Below the pieces are notes generated by a model. The model ran no database searches. It saw only the letters and a list, made by a program, of their open reading frames with translations, and was not told the DNA's origin. DNA of 64,000 nt. It comes from Schaalia cardiffensis. GTDB taxonomy: Bacteria; Actinomycetota; Actinomycetes; Actinomycetales; Actinomycetaceae. The stretch covers positions 1-64,000 of the forward strand of contig NZ_JAEKIA010000010.1 in NCBI RefSeq assembly GCF_016405145.1. Reading direction: 5' to 3'. Shown in pieces: positions 6,679-15,611 of the stretch; position 1 is the first letter of the stretch, and each line of letters opens with the position of its first letter. The translations under genes were made by a program, and so were the position numbers.

Positions 6679-7877
6679 GCTTCAAGGCTGTGCACTGGGC
6701 CCTTCACGAGGTTCAAGGAATGGGGGATGCGAAATTGGTCCTCGTGGCGCTGGCGGAATACGCCGATGACGACGATCGCGCGTGGCCCAGCCGTGAGACC
6801 TTGGCAGGCGTAGCCGAGTGTTCGCGATCGACTCTCGGGCGTCGCTTGAAGGCCCTCGAGAAGGCTGGACTCATCGTGCGTGAAGCGCGCTACTTCTACG
6901 ACGAGGATGGGCGGCCGCACCGAGGGTCAACGATGTATCACCTCATGGTTGGCGCACAACCTCGATTGAGTGAAGGTGCAGGTCAGCCTATGAGGGTCAA
7001 AATGAGCCCCATAGAAGGTGCGGATGAACGGCCGGAGGAAGGGGGCAAGCGTTTCCGCAGGTCAGCCTATGAGGGTCAAAATGAGCCCCATAGCTCCTAT
7101 GAGGGTCAAAATCGGGGGGCATGGGGGTCACAGGTGAGCCCCATAGATCTAAGGAAAGAACCACCAATAGAACCACCAGACCTGACCTGGGACCTGGAAG
7201 CGTCGCAGGCGCTCGAGGAGGTGGTGGTCGGGTCGGGTCGGCTTGGCGTCGACGAGTCGGTGAGCCCGGTCGGCGGCGCTGCGCGCGCCGACGTGGACAC
7301 CAGTGGGCCCGCGCCGAGTCAGGAATCCCCCGTTAAGGCCCCTGGAAGCGCCTCTAAAGCGACTTCAGGTGTCGAGGACACCTCGGGGCAGCCAGGGGCG
7401 CGAACGGGCGTTCGAGGGCCGTCTGGGGGTCTTGGGGACGATGGTGTGCTCATCGCCGAGTGCTTGCCGCCCGCGCTTCAGGCCCTCGACCGGGCTGGTG
7501 GGCAGCGGGTCGCGCGGATGCTGGGCGAGCGACTTGAGGCCGGGTGGACGCCGCGCGAGATTCGCGCGCTCATGGACCAGGCGCTCCCGCCGAAGGTCCA
7601 TCGACTCGCGGCTCTGGTGGCGAGCCGCCTGGAGGCGAACGTCGCGGTCGAGGCGGCGCCGAGCCGCCTGCGCGCCGAGGCGGACAAGCGCGGCGAGCAG
7701 CGCCGACAGGCTCTTCGCGAACAGCAGGATCGGGCTGTGGCCGAAGCGTGCGAGGACAGGCCGGTCGATCCGGAGTGGGAGGCGCTGATTGCGCAGGCCC
7801 GCGCTGAAATGCCCGACGCCGGATATCCGGCGTGGACGCGGTTCGCGCTGTCTCGTCGAGAGCGTGATGTCTCGTGA
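6675..7877 (+). CDS. wHTH replication-initiator-like protein with internal iterons
   Basis: The first 80 residues form a winged helix (DAKLVLVALAEYADDDDRAWPSRETLAGVAECSRSTLGRRLKAL, KAGLIVREARYF), as in RepA_N/helix-turn-helix initiators of plasmids and ICEs. The region around residues 100-160 is low-complexity and its DNA carries 35-bp repeats read in different frames. A charged helical C-terminus (about 255-400) may oligomerise. The start overlaps the upstream stop and the stop overlaps the next GTG (GTGA). I infer a replication initiator with the origin embedded in its gene, as in RepA_N plasmids. Confidence 0.65.
   Translation: MSFKAVHWALHEVQGMGDAKLVLVALAEYADDDDRAWPSRETLAGVAECSRSTLGRRLKALEKAGLIVREARYFYDEDGRPHRGSTMYHLMVGAQPRLSEGAGQPMRVKMSPIEGADERPEEGGKRFRRSAYEGQNEPHSSYEGQNRGAWGSQVSPIDLRKEPPIEPPDLTWDLEASQALEEVVVGSGRLGVDESVSPVGGAARADVDTSGPAPSQESPVKAPGSASKATSGVEDTSGQPGARTGVRGPSGGLGDDGVLIAECLPPALQALDRAGGQRVARMLGERLEAGWTPREIRALMDQALPPKVHRLAALVASRLEANVAVEAAPSRLRAEADKRGEQRRQALREQQDRAVAEACEDRPVDPEWEALIAQARAEMPDAGYPAWTRFALSRRERDVS
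6980..7146. repeat. Iteron-like repeats inside the wHTH gene (candidate oriV)
   Basis: A 35-bp unit is identical at 6980-7014 and 7059-7093. Its first half (CCTATGAGGGTCAAAAT) recurs at 7096-7112, and its second half (TGAGCCCCATAG) at 7135-7146. Each full unit is an imperfect palindrome (CTATG...CATAG). The two full copies are 79 bp apart, so they are read in different frames; conservation is therefore at the DNA level. Known plasmid initiators bind such repeats. Confidence 0.8.
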
Positions 7878-8920
7878 AAGTCATCTCCTGGCAACGCCAG
7901 CTGCGGGGGCTCGTGGGCGTATCCCCGTCGGCGCGGCTGGTCCTTGGTGAGTTGGCTCGGCTGGCCGACTGTCGGGGCGCGACGATCTGCTCGATCGACT
8001 TCCTCGTCGACGCGACCGGACGCGACCGGGCGACGGTGTTTCGCGCTCTCCGCCAGCTCGAGGAGAGCGGATTCCTGCGGCGTCATGCCCGCAGGGCGCC
8101 CACTCATCAGCGAGCGTCGCTGTTCGAGCTGCGCCTGCCAGCCGTCTCCTCATCCGCCCCGGAGCTCGCCTCGTGCGCGGTTGCCCTGGAAACCGGGGAT
8201 GCGACGCCGATCGGGCGCAACGACAACGAGGGGCTTCGCGCGGCGCTCGCCGACGCGCAAGCCTCGGGCTGGCACGGACTTGGCGCCCAGGTCGTCGGAG
8301 CGACCCTCGTGGCCGAGGGGCCGAGGCAGTTCTGGGCTGCGGTGCGTCACTCCATGGCGTGCGGCATGACCTTCGATGAAGCTCTCGGCGACACGATCGC
8401 GACCGCCTGGCAGGTCGTTCGCGAGCATGCGGGCGAGCTCGTCGCCTCGAAGCGCCCGTGGGGATTGTGGACGGCGATTGTCGTCAAGCAGGGCTTGAAG
8501 CGTGATAGCGACCATGCGAGCAGCCCGATTCCGGTCGAGCCCGCGCTCCTACCCGAGACACCAGGTGAAGCGCCGCTTCCCGTCGATCGTGACCAGTGGG
8601 TGGCGCTTGATGAATTCGACGGCCCGCTCGCCCTCATCGTCGATGCTCTTGTCGATGCGGGCATGGATGAGACGATCGCTTGGGCGGGGACTCTGCGCGT
8701 CGCGGAGATCGCCTGTGGTGATCCGGGGCGCCGTCACGCGGTCGCTGGAGGCGACTCTCGCCTCGCGGATCTGGGTGTGGAGCCAGGGGTGGCTCGTGCG
8801 TGGATGACGCTGTTGGTTGGCTCGCGACGTGGCACGACTGGAGGCGTCCTTGACTTGGGAGAAGAGGGCCTGCGGGACCGGTGTGTCGACCTGGTGAAGC
8901 GCTGGAAGAGTGCGGCGTAA
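7874..8920 (+). CDS. wHTH protein, replication/regulatory (third of three)
   Basis: This 348-residue protein starts at a GTG overlapping the previous stop. Residues 15-85 form a winged helix (SARLVLGELARLADCRGATICSIDFLVDATGRDRATVFRALRQLEESGFLRR) closely parallel to the two upstream proteins. The remainder is helical with Trp-rich segments (WGLWTAIVVKQGLKR) and has no recognised domain. It ends the rightward replication-type operon; a strong bidirectional terminator follows. DNA binding is well supported, replication is inference. Confidence 0.65.
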   Translation: MKVISWQRQLRGLVGVSPSARLVLGELARLADCRGATICSIDFLVDATGRDRATVFRALRQLEESGFLRRHARRAPTHQRASLFELRLPAVSSSAPELASCAVALETGDATPIGRNDNEGLRAALADAQASGWHGLGAQVVGATLVAEGPRQFWAAVRHSMACGMTFDEALGDTIATAWQVVREHAGELVASKRPWGLWTAIVVKQGLKRDSDHASSPIPVEPALLPETPGEAPLPVDRDQWVALDEFDGPLALIVDALVDAGMDETIAWAGTLRVAEIACGDPGRRHAVAGGDSRLADLGVEPGVARAWMTLLVGSRRGTTGGVLDLGEEGLRDRCVDLVKRWKSAA

Positions 8921-8966
8921 CCGCCTGCGCTCAGATATGAAATGGGTCACAGAATGTGTATGGAGA

Positions 8967-8997
8967 GGGGCAGGGTCGCATTTTGCGACCCTGCCCC
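8967..8997. terminator. Bidirectional terminator, 14-bp perfect stem
   Basis: GGGGCAGGGTCGCA (8967-8980) pairs with TGCGACCCTGCCCC (8984-8997) around TTT. It sits between convergent genes ending at 8920 (+) and 9020 (-). Confidence 0.85.
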
Positions 8998-9019
8998 TGG
9001 TGTCGGCTGGCCCGGTGGT

Positions 9020-9310
9020 TCAGAGCTCGAGTATCGGGTCGAGCTCGGCGAGCAGTGCTTCGTAGTTGGTCGTGTCGTCGACTGGGGTCCAGGGCGTGTA
9101 TCCGACGGCTTGGATGCGGAAGAAGATTCTGATGCGTGTGGAGGCCGGGTCGAGGCCTCGTGCGTCGCATTGCTCGAGTGCTTCCTCGTAGGCGATGTCG
9201 TAGTCGGTCGCCAGGAGCGGGTGGTGCCATTCGAGGGTGGCGGGGTCGATGTCCTCGTCGCCGAGGACGAAGGCGAACTGTGGGAGCAGGTAGGGCGCTT
9301 TCATGGTCAT
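9020..9310 (-). CDS. Small acidic protein of unknown function
   Basis: This 96-residue protein (KAPYLLPQFAFVLGDEDIDPA..., ...IRIFFRIQAVGYTPW) is acidic and mixed alpha/beta by eye. Its ATG at 9310 overlaps the stop of the upstream gene (ATGA). It is the second gene of a leftward two-gene operon divergent from the conjugation operon. No family is recognised. Confidence 0.6.
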   Translation of the reverse strand: MTMKAPYLLPQFAFVLGDEDIDPATLEWHHPLLATDYDIAYEEALEQCDARGLDPASTRIRIFFRIQAVGYTPWTPVDDTTNYEALLAELDPILEL

Positions 9311-9591
9311 GCTCCTTGGGCTTTAGCGGCGGGGGTGTAGGCGTTCTCGTCGATGTGCCCGTCGGGGTGGACGGTCATGTGGAATGTGCCCTCTTCGTCG
9401 CAGGCGTCCACGTGGAGCGGGCGCGCGTACTTGCGGGCGAGTTCGCCAGCGGCATCCATCGCTTGGCGGCGTGCTGTGCGTGAGGGCGGGATCGTCTGTA
9501 AGTGAACGCCTGCGACGAGGATCCGCACGGACCCGAGCGGTGTGAGTTCGATGCGGATGGGCGGCCAGCTCGCTTCGGTCGGTGCTGACAC
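9307..9591 (-). CDS. Small protein of unknown function
   Basis: This 94-residue protein begins at a GTG (9591) with AAGGAG 6 nt before it. It contains an LTPLGSVRILVAGVHLQ beta segment and a C-terminal EGTFHMTVHPDGHID stretch. It is co-transcribed and translationally coupled with the following gene. The 67 bp to the divergent gene at 9659 must hold both promoters. Confidence 0.6.
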   Translation of the reverse strand: MSAPTEASWPPIRIELTPLGSVRILVAGVHLQTIPPSRTARRQAMDAAGELARKYARPLHVDACDEEGTFHMTVHPDGHIDENAYTPAAKAQGA

Positions 9592-9658
9592 GGGCGACTC
9601 CTTCTCAATGCTTGTGCGTCCCCATGCGACGTATTCGCTAGAAGGGACGGTGGTGTGG

Positions 9659-10243
9659 ATGACTGAACGTGAGAATCCGTGGATTCTTCATCGAGAGAAC
9701 GTCTGCTGTGCGCCCACCGACGAGCTTGCGTCAGTGGAGTCGAGGAGGGCGTGGCAGCCCGGTGCCGAGGTGGCTGCGCAGTTCGCGCTTGTCCGCGCCT
9801 ATCCGAGGATCGAGTGCGAAGAGCATTTCTGGCTGGTGGGTGCGCATGGGGGTGCGGGGACCTCGACGTGGGCGAGCTTGCTGGACGCCGCTGACGGCGG
9901 GTGCCAATGGCCGAGCGTGGTGGGCGGTGCGGATGTCGTGATCGTGTGTCGGTCGAGCATGGCCGGCCTCGAGGCCGCGCGCAGGGCGGGGATGCAGTGG
10001 GCGTCGGGCGCTGTGCCCGACGTGGACCTGCGCGGGCTCCTCGTGGTGCCCGACCTTCCCGGTCGCCTGCCGAAGCCGCTTCGGGAAGCCGCCGCGAAGA
10101 CGGCAGGGGCATTCCCGACCACGATCTACGCCCCCTGGGTGGGGGCGTGGCGGATGAGCGTGCGAGCCGAGCTTGGTTCGCCGTCACGCCACTTGACGCG
10201 GGCCCTCGACGCGGTGCTCGCCCTACGAAAGGAACACGAATGA
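9659..10243 (+). CDS. DUF6668-like P-loop protein, first gene of the transfer operon
   Basis: The ATG at 9659 is preceded by GAAGGGA, although more distant than usual. The 194-residue protein contains FWLVGAHGGAGTSTWASLL, a deviant Walker A motif as in ParA/MinD-like proteins, and DVVIVCRSSMAGLEAARRA with a later WVGAWRMSV segment. This matches proteins labelled DUF6668 that start actinobacterial conjugation operons. The role is unknown; an ATPase-like scaffold is inference. It overlaps the next gene by 4 bp (ATGA). Confidence 0.65.
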   Translation: MTERENPWILHRENVCCAPTDELASVESRRAWQPGAEVAAQFALVRAYPRIECEEHFWLVGAHGGAGTSTWASLLDAADGGCQWPSVVGGADVVIVCRSSMAGLEAARRAGMQWASGAVPDVDLRGLLVVPDLPGRLPKPLREAAAKTAGAFPTTIYAPWVGAWRMSVRAELGSPSRHLTRALDAVLALRKEHE

Positions 10244-10512
10244 AGGCTCTGGCACTGACGCTTCTGGCGTCCCTCGATCCGACTCCGACGGCTCCTCCGG
10301 GAGTCGAGGGGCCGATGACGACTGTTCTCGGATGGCTCATGTGGGGCGGCTTGGCGGCGGTGATCGCCGGCTTCGTCGCCGCCGGGATCTCGCTGGCTAT
10401 CTCGAATGATCGCGGTATGGGCAACGAGAACGTGAAGAAGCTCGGGTTCGTGGTGTTGGGCGGCATCATCATCATGAGCGCGTCGGCACTCGCAAAGGCG
10501 ATCATCAGCTGA
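10240..10512 (+). CDS. Small two-helix membrane protein, VirB2/pilin-like
   Basis: The ATG at 10240 follows AAAGGAA. The 90-residue product has a leader-like N-terminus and two membrane helices (about 29-52 and 70-88) separated by NDRGMGNENVK. Size, topology and position before the VirB8- and VirB6-like genes match VirB2/TrbC-type subunits of Gram-positive transfer machines. Sequence similarity alone is weak. It overlaps its neighbour by one base. Confidence 0.6.
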   Translation: MKALALTLLASLDPTPTAPPGVEGPMTTVLGWLMWGGLAAVIAGFVAAGISLAISNDRGMGNENVKKLGFVVLGGIIIMSASALAKAIIS

Positions 10513-11294
10513 TGAGTACCTCGCGCGACTCAACGGCCCACGAGCGTCATCCGCTCGCCCGCCCGACTTTCCTCGCGTCGGCGATCGCCCTTTTCGCCCT
10601 CGTGGTCGCAGTCGCGTGGATCGTGCTGGGTGGGGGTGTGCGCGGCGGCGATGCCGCCACGGCTTCCCGTGCTGGCAGTGCCAGCATGTCTGGCGCTGCC
10701 AGCACTGTCAGCGAGGCTGGCATGTCAGCGGACTCGCAGTCAGCTTCGTCGGCGAGCGTGTGCGGCACTTTCCCGGCGGGTGCGGATAAAGATTCGGACG
10801 CGGCTCCGACCGGGCGAGTGAGCATGATCGGGGGTGTTGCGACCGTCGTTTCCGACGCCGCAGGGCCGGCGGTCCTGGACGGGATTCCTCGCTGCTACGC
10901 GCCGAGCAGCCAGGGGGCGGTCGTGGCGGCGGCGAACGCGCTGAGCTGGTTCGCGCAAGGCCCGTCGGTGGCTCGCGTCGTGCGCACTCTCGGCGTTGAC
11001 GACGCGAACGCGCGCCGCGCCATCGCGGCGATGCCGGAAGGGCAGGGGGGAACCGAGCCGCAGGGAGTGCGCATCCACGGGTTCTCCACGGAACGGTGGA
11101 GTACGGACCTGATCCTCGTCGTCCTCGTCATCGACTCTCCGTCGACGGGAGGCAAGTGGCTGACGTGGCCGATGAAGATGCAGTACACGGGCGGCGACTG
11201 GAAGTTCGTGTGGCCCGAGGGTGACAACTGGGGTGCATCAGGCGTGCAGCCGGGGTCGCTTCCGAGCGGGTTCGTCGAGTGGAGGCTGCGATGA
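10512..11294 (+). CDS. VirB8-like conjugation protein
   Basis: This 260-residue protein has a cytoplasmic N-terminus, one membrane helix (about 22-42, ASAIALFALVVAVAWIVL), an Ala/Ser/Met linker and a C-terminal domain from about 85. The C-terminal part (ILVVLVIDSPSTGGKWLTWPMKMQYTGGDWKF) resembles the NTF2-like fold of VirB8/TcpC proteins, which form the core of Gram-positive channels. The stop overlaps the next start (ATGA). The assignment rests on topology and operon position. Confidence 0.6.
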   Translation: MSTSRDSTAHERHPLARPTFLASAIALFALVVAVAWIVLGGGVRGGDAATASRAGSASMSGAASTVSEAGMSADSQSASSASVCGTFPAGADKDSDAAPTGRVSMIGGVATVVSDAAGPAVLDGIPRCYAPSSQGAVVAAANALSWFAQGPSVARVVRTLGVDDANARRAIAAMPEGQGGTEPQGVRIHGFSTERWSTDLILVVLVIDSPSTGGKWLTWPMKMQYTGGDWKFVWPEGDNWGASGVQPGSLPSGFVEWRLR

Positions 11295-12634
11295 GCCCGC
11301 TCCTTCCCGCAGATGGTCTGAGGATCTGTGTGCCTTTCGATTTCGGGTGCGCCGCAAACAATGCGGCGACGATCGTCGGCGGCGTAGGCAGGGCTGCGAG
11401 CAACACGGTCTTGAAGTCCTGGTCGGACGCGGTATTCGAATCGTTGACCGACACGCTCGTGCGAATCGGAACCTTCTGGGTGAAAGTCGGCACCCCGTCG
11501 GTGGTGTCCCCAGCCTCTGAGGTCGCCTTCATCCAGAATCATCTCGCGTTCTTGACGGTGGCTGCCGTGACGATCTCGGCGATCGCAGCTGGGATCCAGC
11601 TCGCGGTGGGCCGCACTGGCGCGCCGATGCGCGAGCTCGTCAAAGCATTCGCCACCTACCTGGTCGTCGCAGGCGTGGGGGCGTTGGGCGCGGGCTACCT
11701 GATTCACATCGCGGACTCGTTCTCCCAGTGGATTCTTGAGCAGGCGACAGGCGACGACGGCACCCAGTTCGCGTTCTCTCTGTTCCAGGGTGGCCTGGTG
11801 GCCGGAGCCTACACCGGCTCATTGGGACCCATCCTCGTGATTCTGCTCGGCCTGTTCGGCATCATCGCCAACGTCATCCAGATCGGAATGATGATGCTCC
11901 GCAGCGCGTTTCTCATCATCCTGATCGGCATTCTGCCGATCAGTGCGGCGATGACGAACACGACATGGGGGAAGAGCTGGTTCAACAAGAACATCACCTG
12001 GCTGGTCGCCTTCCTCCTGTACAAGCCTGCGGCGTCCATCGTCTACGCGGTCGCGATCAAGCTGACGTCGAGGAGAGGCTTCGTCGACCAATGGTCCAGT
12101 GACGATGTGACGACGTTCATCATGGGCATCCTCCTGCTCGTCGCGGCAGTGTTCGTCCTTCCTGCCCTGATCGGCTTCGTCGTTCCCGCGTCGGCTGCCA
12201 TGAGCCAGGGCGGACCGGGAGTGGGCGACTCGGTGGTCATGGGAGCAATGGCGACCGGATCGATCATGTCGATGCATTCGGCGCACTCGTCGTCGACGCA
12301 CTCGGGCGGTCCGGGAGCGTCCGCGCCGGGGCGTGCGGAAGGCTCCGACACCTCGGCAGCTGGTGGGGGCCGTAGCGCCCCAGACGTCGCTCCGGCGAGT
12401 GCAGGCTCTTCAAGCGCGGCGGGCACCGGAGCGGCGGGCGCTGGCGCTACCTCTGCAGGCGCAGGCGCTTCTGCGGGCGCTGCGGCGGGTGCGACGGCGG
12501 CGACTGGCGGGGCTGCGGCGCCCGTGATCGTTGGCGCGCAGCTCGTCGCGGGCGCATCGAATGCAATTGGAAGCGCGGCGTCCGATGCCGCAAGCGCTCC
12601 TGCGTCAGGTGCTTCCACGGTGGTGAAGGAATGA
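11291..12634 (+). CDS. VirB6/TrbL-like polytopic channel protein
   Basis: The ATG at 11291 overlaps the previous stop. The 447-residue protein has about five to seven membrane helices between residues 85 and 310, including LVILLGLFGIIANVIQIGMM and TTFIMGILLLVAAVFVLP. The last 130 residues are a disordered Ala/Gly/Ser tail. This is the usual layout of VirB6-like inner channel proteins in actinobacterial ICEs. The tail is AT-poor and repetitive, so it may vary between relatives. Confidence 0.75.
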   Translation: MSPLLPADGLRICVPFDFGCAANNAATIVGGVGRAASNTVLKSWSDAVFESLTDTLVRIGTFWVKVGTPSVVSPASEVAFIQNHLAFLTVAAVTISAIAAGIQLAVGRTGAPMRELVKAFATYLVVAGVGALGAGYLIHIADSFSQWILEQATGDDGTQFAFSLFQGGLVAGAYTGSLGPILVILLGLFGIIANVIQIGMMMLRSAFLIILIGILPISAAMTNTTWGKSWFNKNITWLVAFLLYKPAASIVYAVAIKLTSRRGFVDQWSSDDVTTFIMGILLLVAAVFVLPALIGFVVPASAAMSQGGPGVGDSVVMGAMATGSIMSMHSAHSSSTHSGGPGASAPGRAEGSDTSAAGGGRSAPDVAPASAGSSSAAGTGAAGAGATSAGAGASAGAAAGATAATGGAAAPVIVGAQLVAGASNAIGSAASDAASAPASGASTVVKE

Positions 12635-14121
12635 GCAACACGGACACTCCGGCCCCTCGGACCTACGGGAATTGGCGGAGGCCGACGGCGGCAGGCTTGG
12701 GGAAGTTGTCGTTTGGAGCGTCGATGGGCCTGCTGGGGGCGATGATTCTCATTGTCCTCATCTACTCGACTCTCGGGCTGCGCTGGTCGGTCGGCTTCGG
12801 CCTTGTGAGCGCCGCAGCGATCTGGGCGGTCTCGGCCAGAGATCGCCACGGCATTTCGGTGGCAGATAGGACAGGTGAACGAATGCGATTCTGGTGGGCC
12901 TCGCGCACGAAGCGGACCATCTACAGGTCGGGGCCGCTGACACCCACGGCCGCCTCGACGGGCAAGTGCTCCTTGCCCGGCATCGCGGCCGCGTCGACGA
13001 TCAGCGAGCAGGTCGACTCCTACGATCGGCCCTACGCGCTGATCCGCCACGCGGACGGGTCGCTGGCGGTCGTGATCAAGCTCGCCCCGTCGGGCGCTGA
13101 TCTTCTCGACGTCAATCAGGTCGACCTCCAGGTCGCCTACTGGGGTCAGTGGCTCGCCGACCTCGGCGGCGAGCTCGGCATCGTCGGCGCATCGGTGTGC
13201 GTCGAGACGACGCCGGACACGGGAAAGAGGCTCGAACGTGAAGTGCGGCGGCGCGTGGACCCCGCTGCTCCTGAGCTGTCCCAGCAGATCATGCGCGAGA
13301 TCGTCGTGGACTACAGGGCGGGATCGGCTCAAGTGCGTACCTGGCTGACCCTCGTGTTCGAACCGGCCAAGATGGGCTCGCGCAAGCGCAGCTTCGACCA
13401 AGCCGCCCGCGACATCGGGACCCGTTTGCCGGGCTTGACGCAGACGCTGGTCGCGGCTGGCGCTGGCGCGGTTCACCTCATGACAGTTGAGGAGGTCGTC
13501 AGGCTCGTGCGCGTCGCGTATGACCCGGCGTGCGAGTCGCTCTTCGAGGACGCGGCGGCCGCCGGTGAAGACGTTCACGTCTCGTGGGACGACGCCGGTC
13601 CTGTGAGTGCCTTGGCCTTGTGGGACTCGTACCGTCACGATTCGGGGGTGTCGCGTTCGTGGGTCGTGACCGCGCCCCCCAGGGGTGTGGTTCAGTCGAG
13701 CATCCTGCGAACGATCCTGTCGGCGAACTCAGACGTGGACCGAAAGCGCGTGACGATCCTGTACCACCCGATGGATGCGGGCCTGGCGCCCGACGTCGTT
13801 GAGGCGGACGTGAACATGGCGCGTGCGCGAGTGGAAACGTCCGGGCGTCCGACCGCCCGGGCGAAGAGCGAACTCCAGGCCGCCCAACAGGTCGCAGCCG
13901 AGGAGGCTGGGGGAGCGGGCCTCGTCGACTTCGGGATCATCATGACGGCGACCACTTCGGCGCCAGAGGACACGGACGACACATCATCGGCGATGGCGGC
14001 TCTGGCTGCCGCATCGCGTCTCCAGGTTCGCATCGCCTACGGCGCGCAGGACAGCGCATTCGCGCTCGGTCTGCCGCTCGGCCTGCGTCCGCCGTCCCAG
14101 CAGATGGGAGGCGCGCGGTGA
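12631..14121 (+). CDS. SCO6880-family conjugation protein
   Basis: This 496-residue protein begins with a soluble segment, then two membrane helices (about 33-70, LLGAMILIVLIYSTLGLRWSV). A long cytoplasmic domain follows (RPYALIRHADGSLAVVIKLAPSG; GLVDFGIIMTATTSA). This architecture matches the SCO6880 family encoded directly before VirB4-like ATPases in Streptomyces-type and related ICEs, where it may replace the VirB4 N-terminal domain. It is coupled to both neighbours by ATGA overlaps. Confidence 0.75.
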   Translation: MSNTDTPAPRTYGNWRRPTAAGLGKLSFGASMGLLGAMILIVLIYSTLGLRWSVGFGLVSAAAIWAVSARDRHGISVADRTGERMRFWWASRTKRTIYRSGPLTPTAASTGKCSLPGIAAASTISEQVDSYDRPYALIRHADGSLAVVIKLAPSGADLLDVNQVDLQVAYWGQWLADLGGELGIVGASVCVETTPDTGKRLEREVRRRVDPAAPELSQQIMREIVVDYRAGSAQVRTWLTLVFEPAKMGSRKRSFDQAARDIGTRLPGLTQTLVAAGAGAVHLMTVEEVVRLVRVAYDPACESLFEDAAAAGEDVHVSWDDAGPVSALALWDSYRHDSGVSRSWVVTAPPRGVVQSSILRTILSANSDVDRKRVTILYHPMDAGLAPDVVEADVNMARARVETSGRPTARAKSELQAAQQVAAEEAGGAGLVDFGIIMTATTSAPEDTDDTSSAMAALAAASRLQVRIAYGAQDSAFALGLPLGLRPPSQQMGGAR

Positions 14122-15611
14122 GGATCCTCGGATTCATTCGCGAGCTCGTCCTCGCACTGGTCGGCGCTGACTCGGCTGACGCTCCCAGGCGCGGCCAGCT
14201 GATCCCCGGCGGAGGGTACGCGTCCTCGATGCCGATCATGCGGCCCTACCGGGGCACCACTCGTCAGGTGTGCGGCCTGTTCCCCTTCATCGTCGGGTCG
14301 GGCGCGCCGCTGGTGGGCGTGCCCGTGGGGCGGGCGACGAACGGGTCGGGCACGATCTGCGCCGATCCGATCAGTTGGTTCGAACGGGGCCTTATCTCGG
14401 CGCCGTCCGCGATGGTTCTGGGGCTCAACGGCCTGGGCAAGTCGTCATTGGTTCGCCGCATGATCGAAGGACTCGAGGCGTTCGGCGTCCACACGATGGT
14501 GCTCGGCGACATCAAGCCGGACTACGTGGATCTCATGAAGGCCCTCGGCGCCCAGGTGATCGAAATCGGCCACGGCAAGGGCGGAATCAACCCGCTCGAC
14601 GCGGGCAACAGTAGGGAGGCGGCCAGCCTCCTGCGCGATGCCGGAGCGACCGAGGAGGCGGATGCTCTCGAGGCGGAGGCGCACGAGCGCAAGAAGACGC
14701 TCGTCGCCTCCCTCATCCACATCATCCGTCGGTCGGCGCCGTCGGATCGTGAGGAGACGATCCTCGACGAAGCGATCAGGGTCCTCGAGGAGCGCGGCGG
14801 GCAGCCCGTACTGGCCGACGTGCTCAACGTCGTGCGCGAAGGGCCAGCGCCCCTGCGTCGGGCAGCGCTCGATCGCGGGGACGACGCCCACTACCGGGAG
14901 GTCACCGAAGCCCTGGAAGCCTCGCTCATGGCGCTCCTGTCGGGGCGGTTCGGGGCCATCTTTGCGGTCGAGACGACCACGCCCATGATGATGGACCGCA
15001 GCGTCGTCTTCGACGTGCACTCCCTCTTGCAGGCCGACGAGGACCTCCAGGCGGCCGTTCTGTTGGCGTGCTGGTCGTATGGCTTCGCGACTGTAGAGAC
15101 CGCTCAGACGCTCGCCGATGCGGGGGTCGCGCCGCGTCGCCGCTATCAGATCGTCATGGACGAGCTGTGGCGCACCCTGCGCTCAAGCTCGGGCCTGGTG
15201 GACCGGGTGGATGCGCTCACGCGCCTGAACCGGAGCGTGGGCGTCGGGCAGATGATGATCACGCACTCGATGAGCGACTTCGCTGCCTTGGAGTCAGAGT
15301 CCGACCGGCTCAAAGCCCTGGGCTTCGTGGAGCGGTCGAAGATGCTGTTCCTCGGGGGCCTTCCCGCCAGGGAGATGGACCTCCTGTCGGGCGTCGTCGC
15401 GGTGAGCGAGGCCGAGCAGGAGCTTCTGGCCTCCTGGAACGCGCCTGGCACCTACGACCCGTCGACGGGCAGGAAAGCCGCACCGGTCGGACGCGGGAAA
15501 TTCCTCCTGAAAACCTCGGGAGCACCCGGCTACCCGCTGCGCCTGGACTTCGTGAAGTCCGAGGTCGCCCGGGGCCTGTCGAACACGAACCAACGCTGGG
15601 AGATGCGATGA
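14118..15611 (+). CDS. VirB4-like ATPase of the transfer channel
   Basis: This 497-residue ATPase has Walker A at residues 102-110 (GLNGLGKSS), a Walker B-like strand YQIVMDELWRTL, and a late VGVGQMMITHSMSDF segment typical of VirB4/TraC C-terminal domains. VirB4 energises substrate transfer and pilus or channel assembly. The usual long N-terminal domain is missing and may be supplied by the SCO6880-like neighbour. The next gene starts within its stop. Confidence 0.85.
   Translation: MRILGFIRELVLALVGADSADAPRRGQLIPGGGYASSMPIMRPYRGTTRQVCGLFPFIVGSGAPLVGVPVGRATNGSGTICADPISWFERGLISAPSAMVLGLNGLGKSSLVRRMIEGLEAFGVHTMVLGDIKPDYVDLMKALGAQVIEIGHGKGGINPLDAGNSREAASLLRDAGATEEADALEAEAHERKKTLVASLIHIIRRSAPSDREETILDEAIRVLEERGGQPVLADVLNVVREGPAPLRRAALDRGDDAHYREVTEALEASLMALLSGRFGAIFAVETTTPMMMDRSVVFDVHSLLQADEDLQAAVLLACWSYGFATVETAQTLADAGVAPRRRYQIVMDELWRTLRSSSGLVDRVDALTRLNRSVGVGQMMITHSMSDFAALESESDRLKALGFVERSKMLFLGGLPAREMDLLSGVVAVSEAEQELLASWNAPGTYDPSTGRKAAPVGRGKFLLKTSGAPGYPLRLDFVKSEVARGLSNTNQRWEMR

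Noticed and set aside
12043-13638. A 531-codon minus-strand frame opposite the transfer genes
   Set aside because: It lies opposite well-supported overlapping genes (VirB6-like and SCO6880-like) and has the composition of an antisense shadow in GC-rich DNA.
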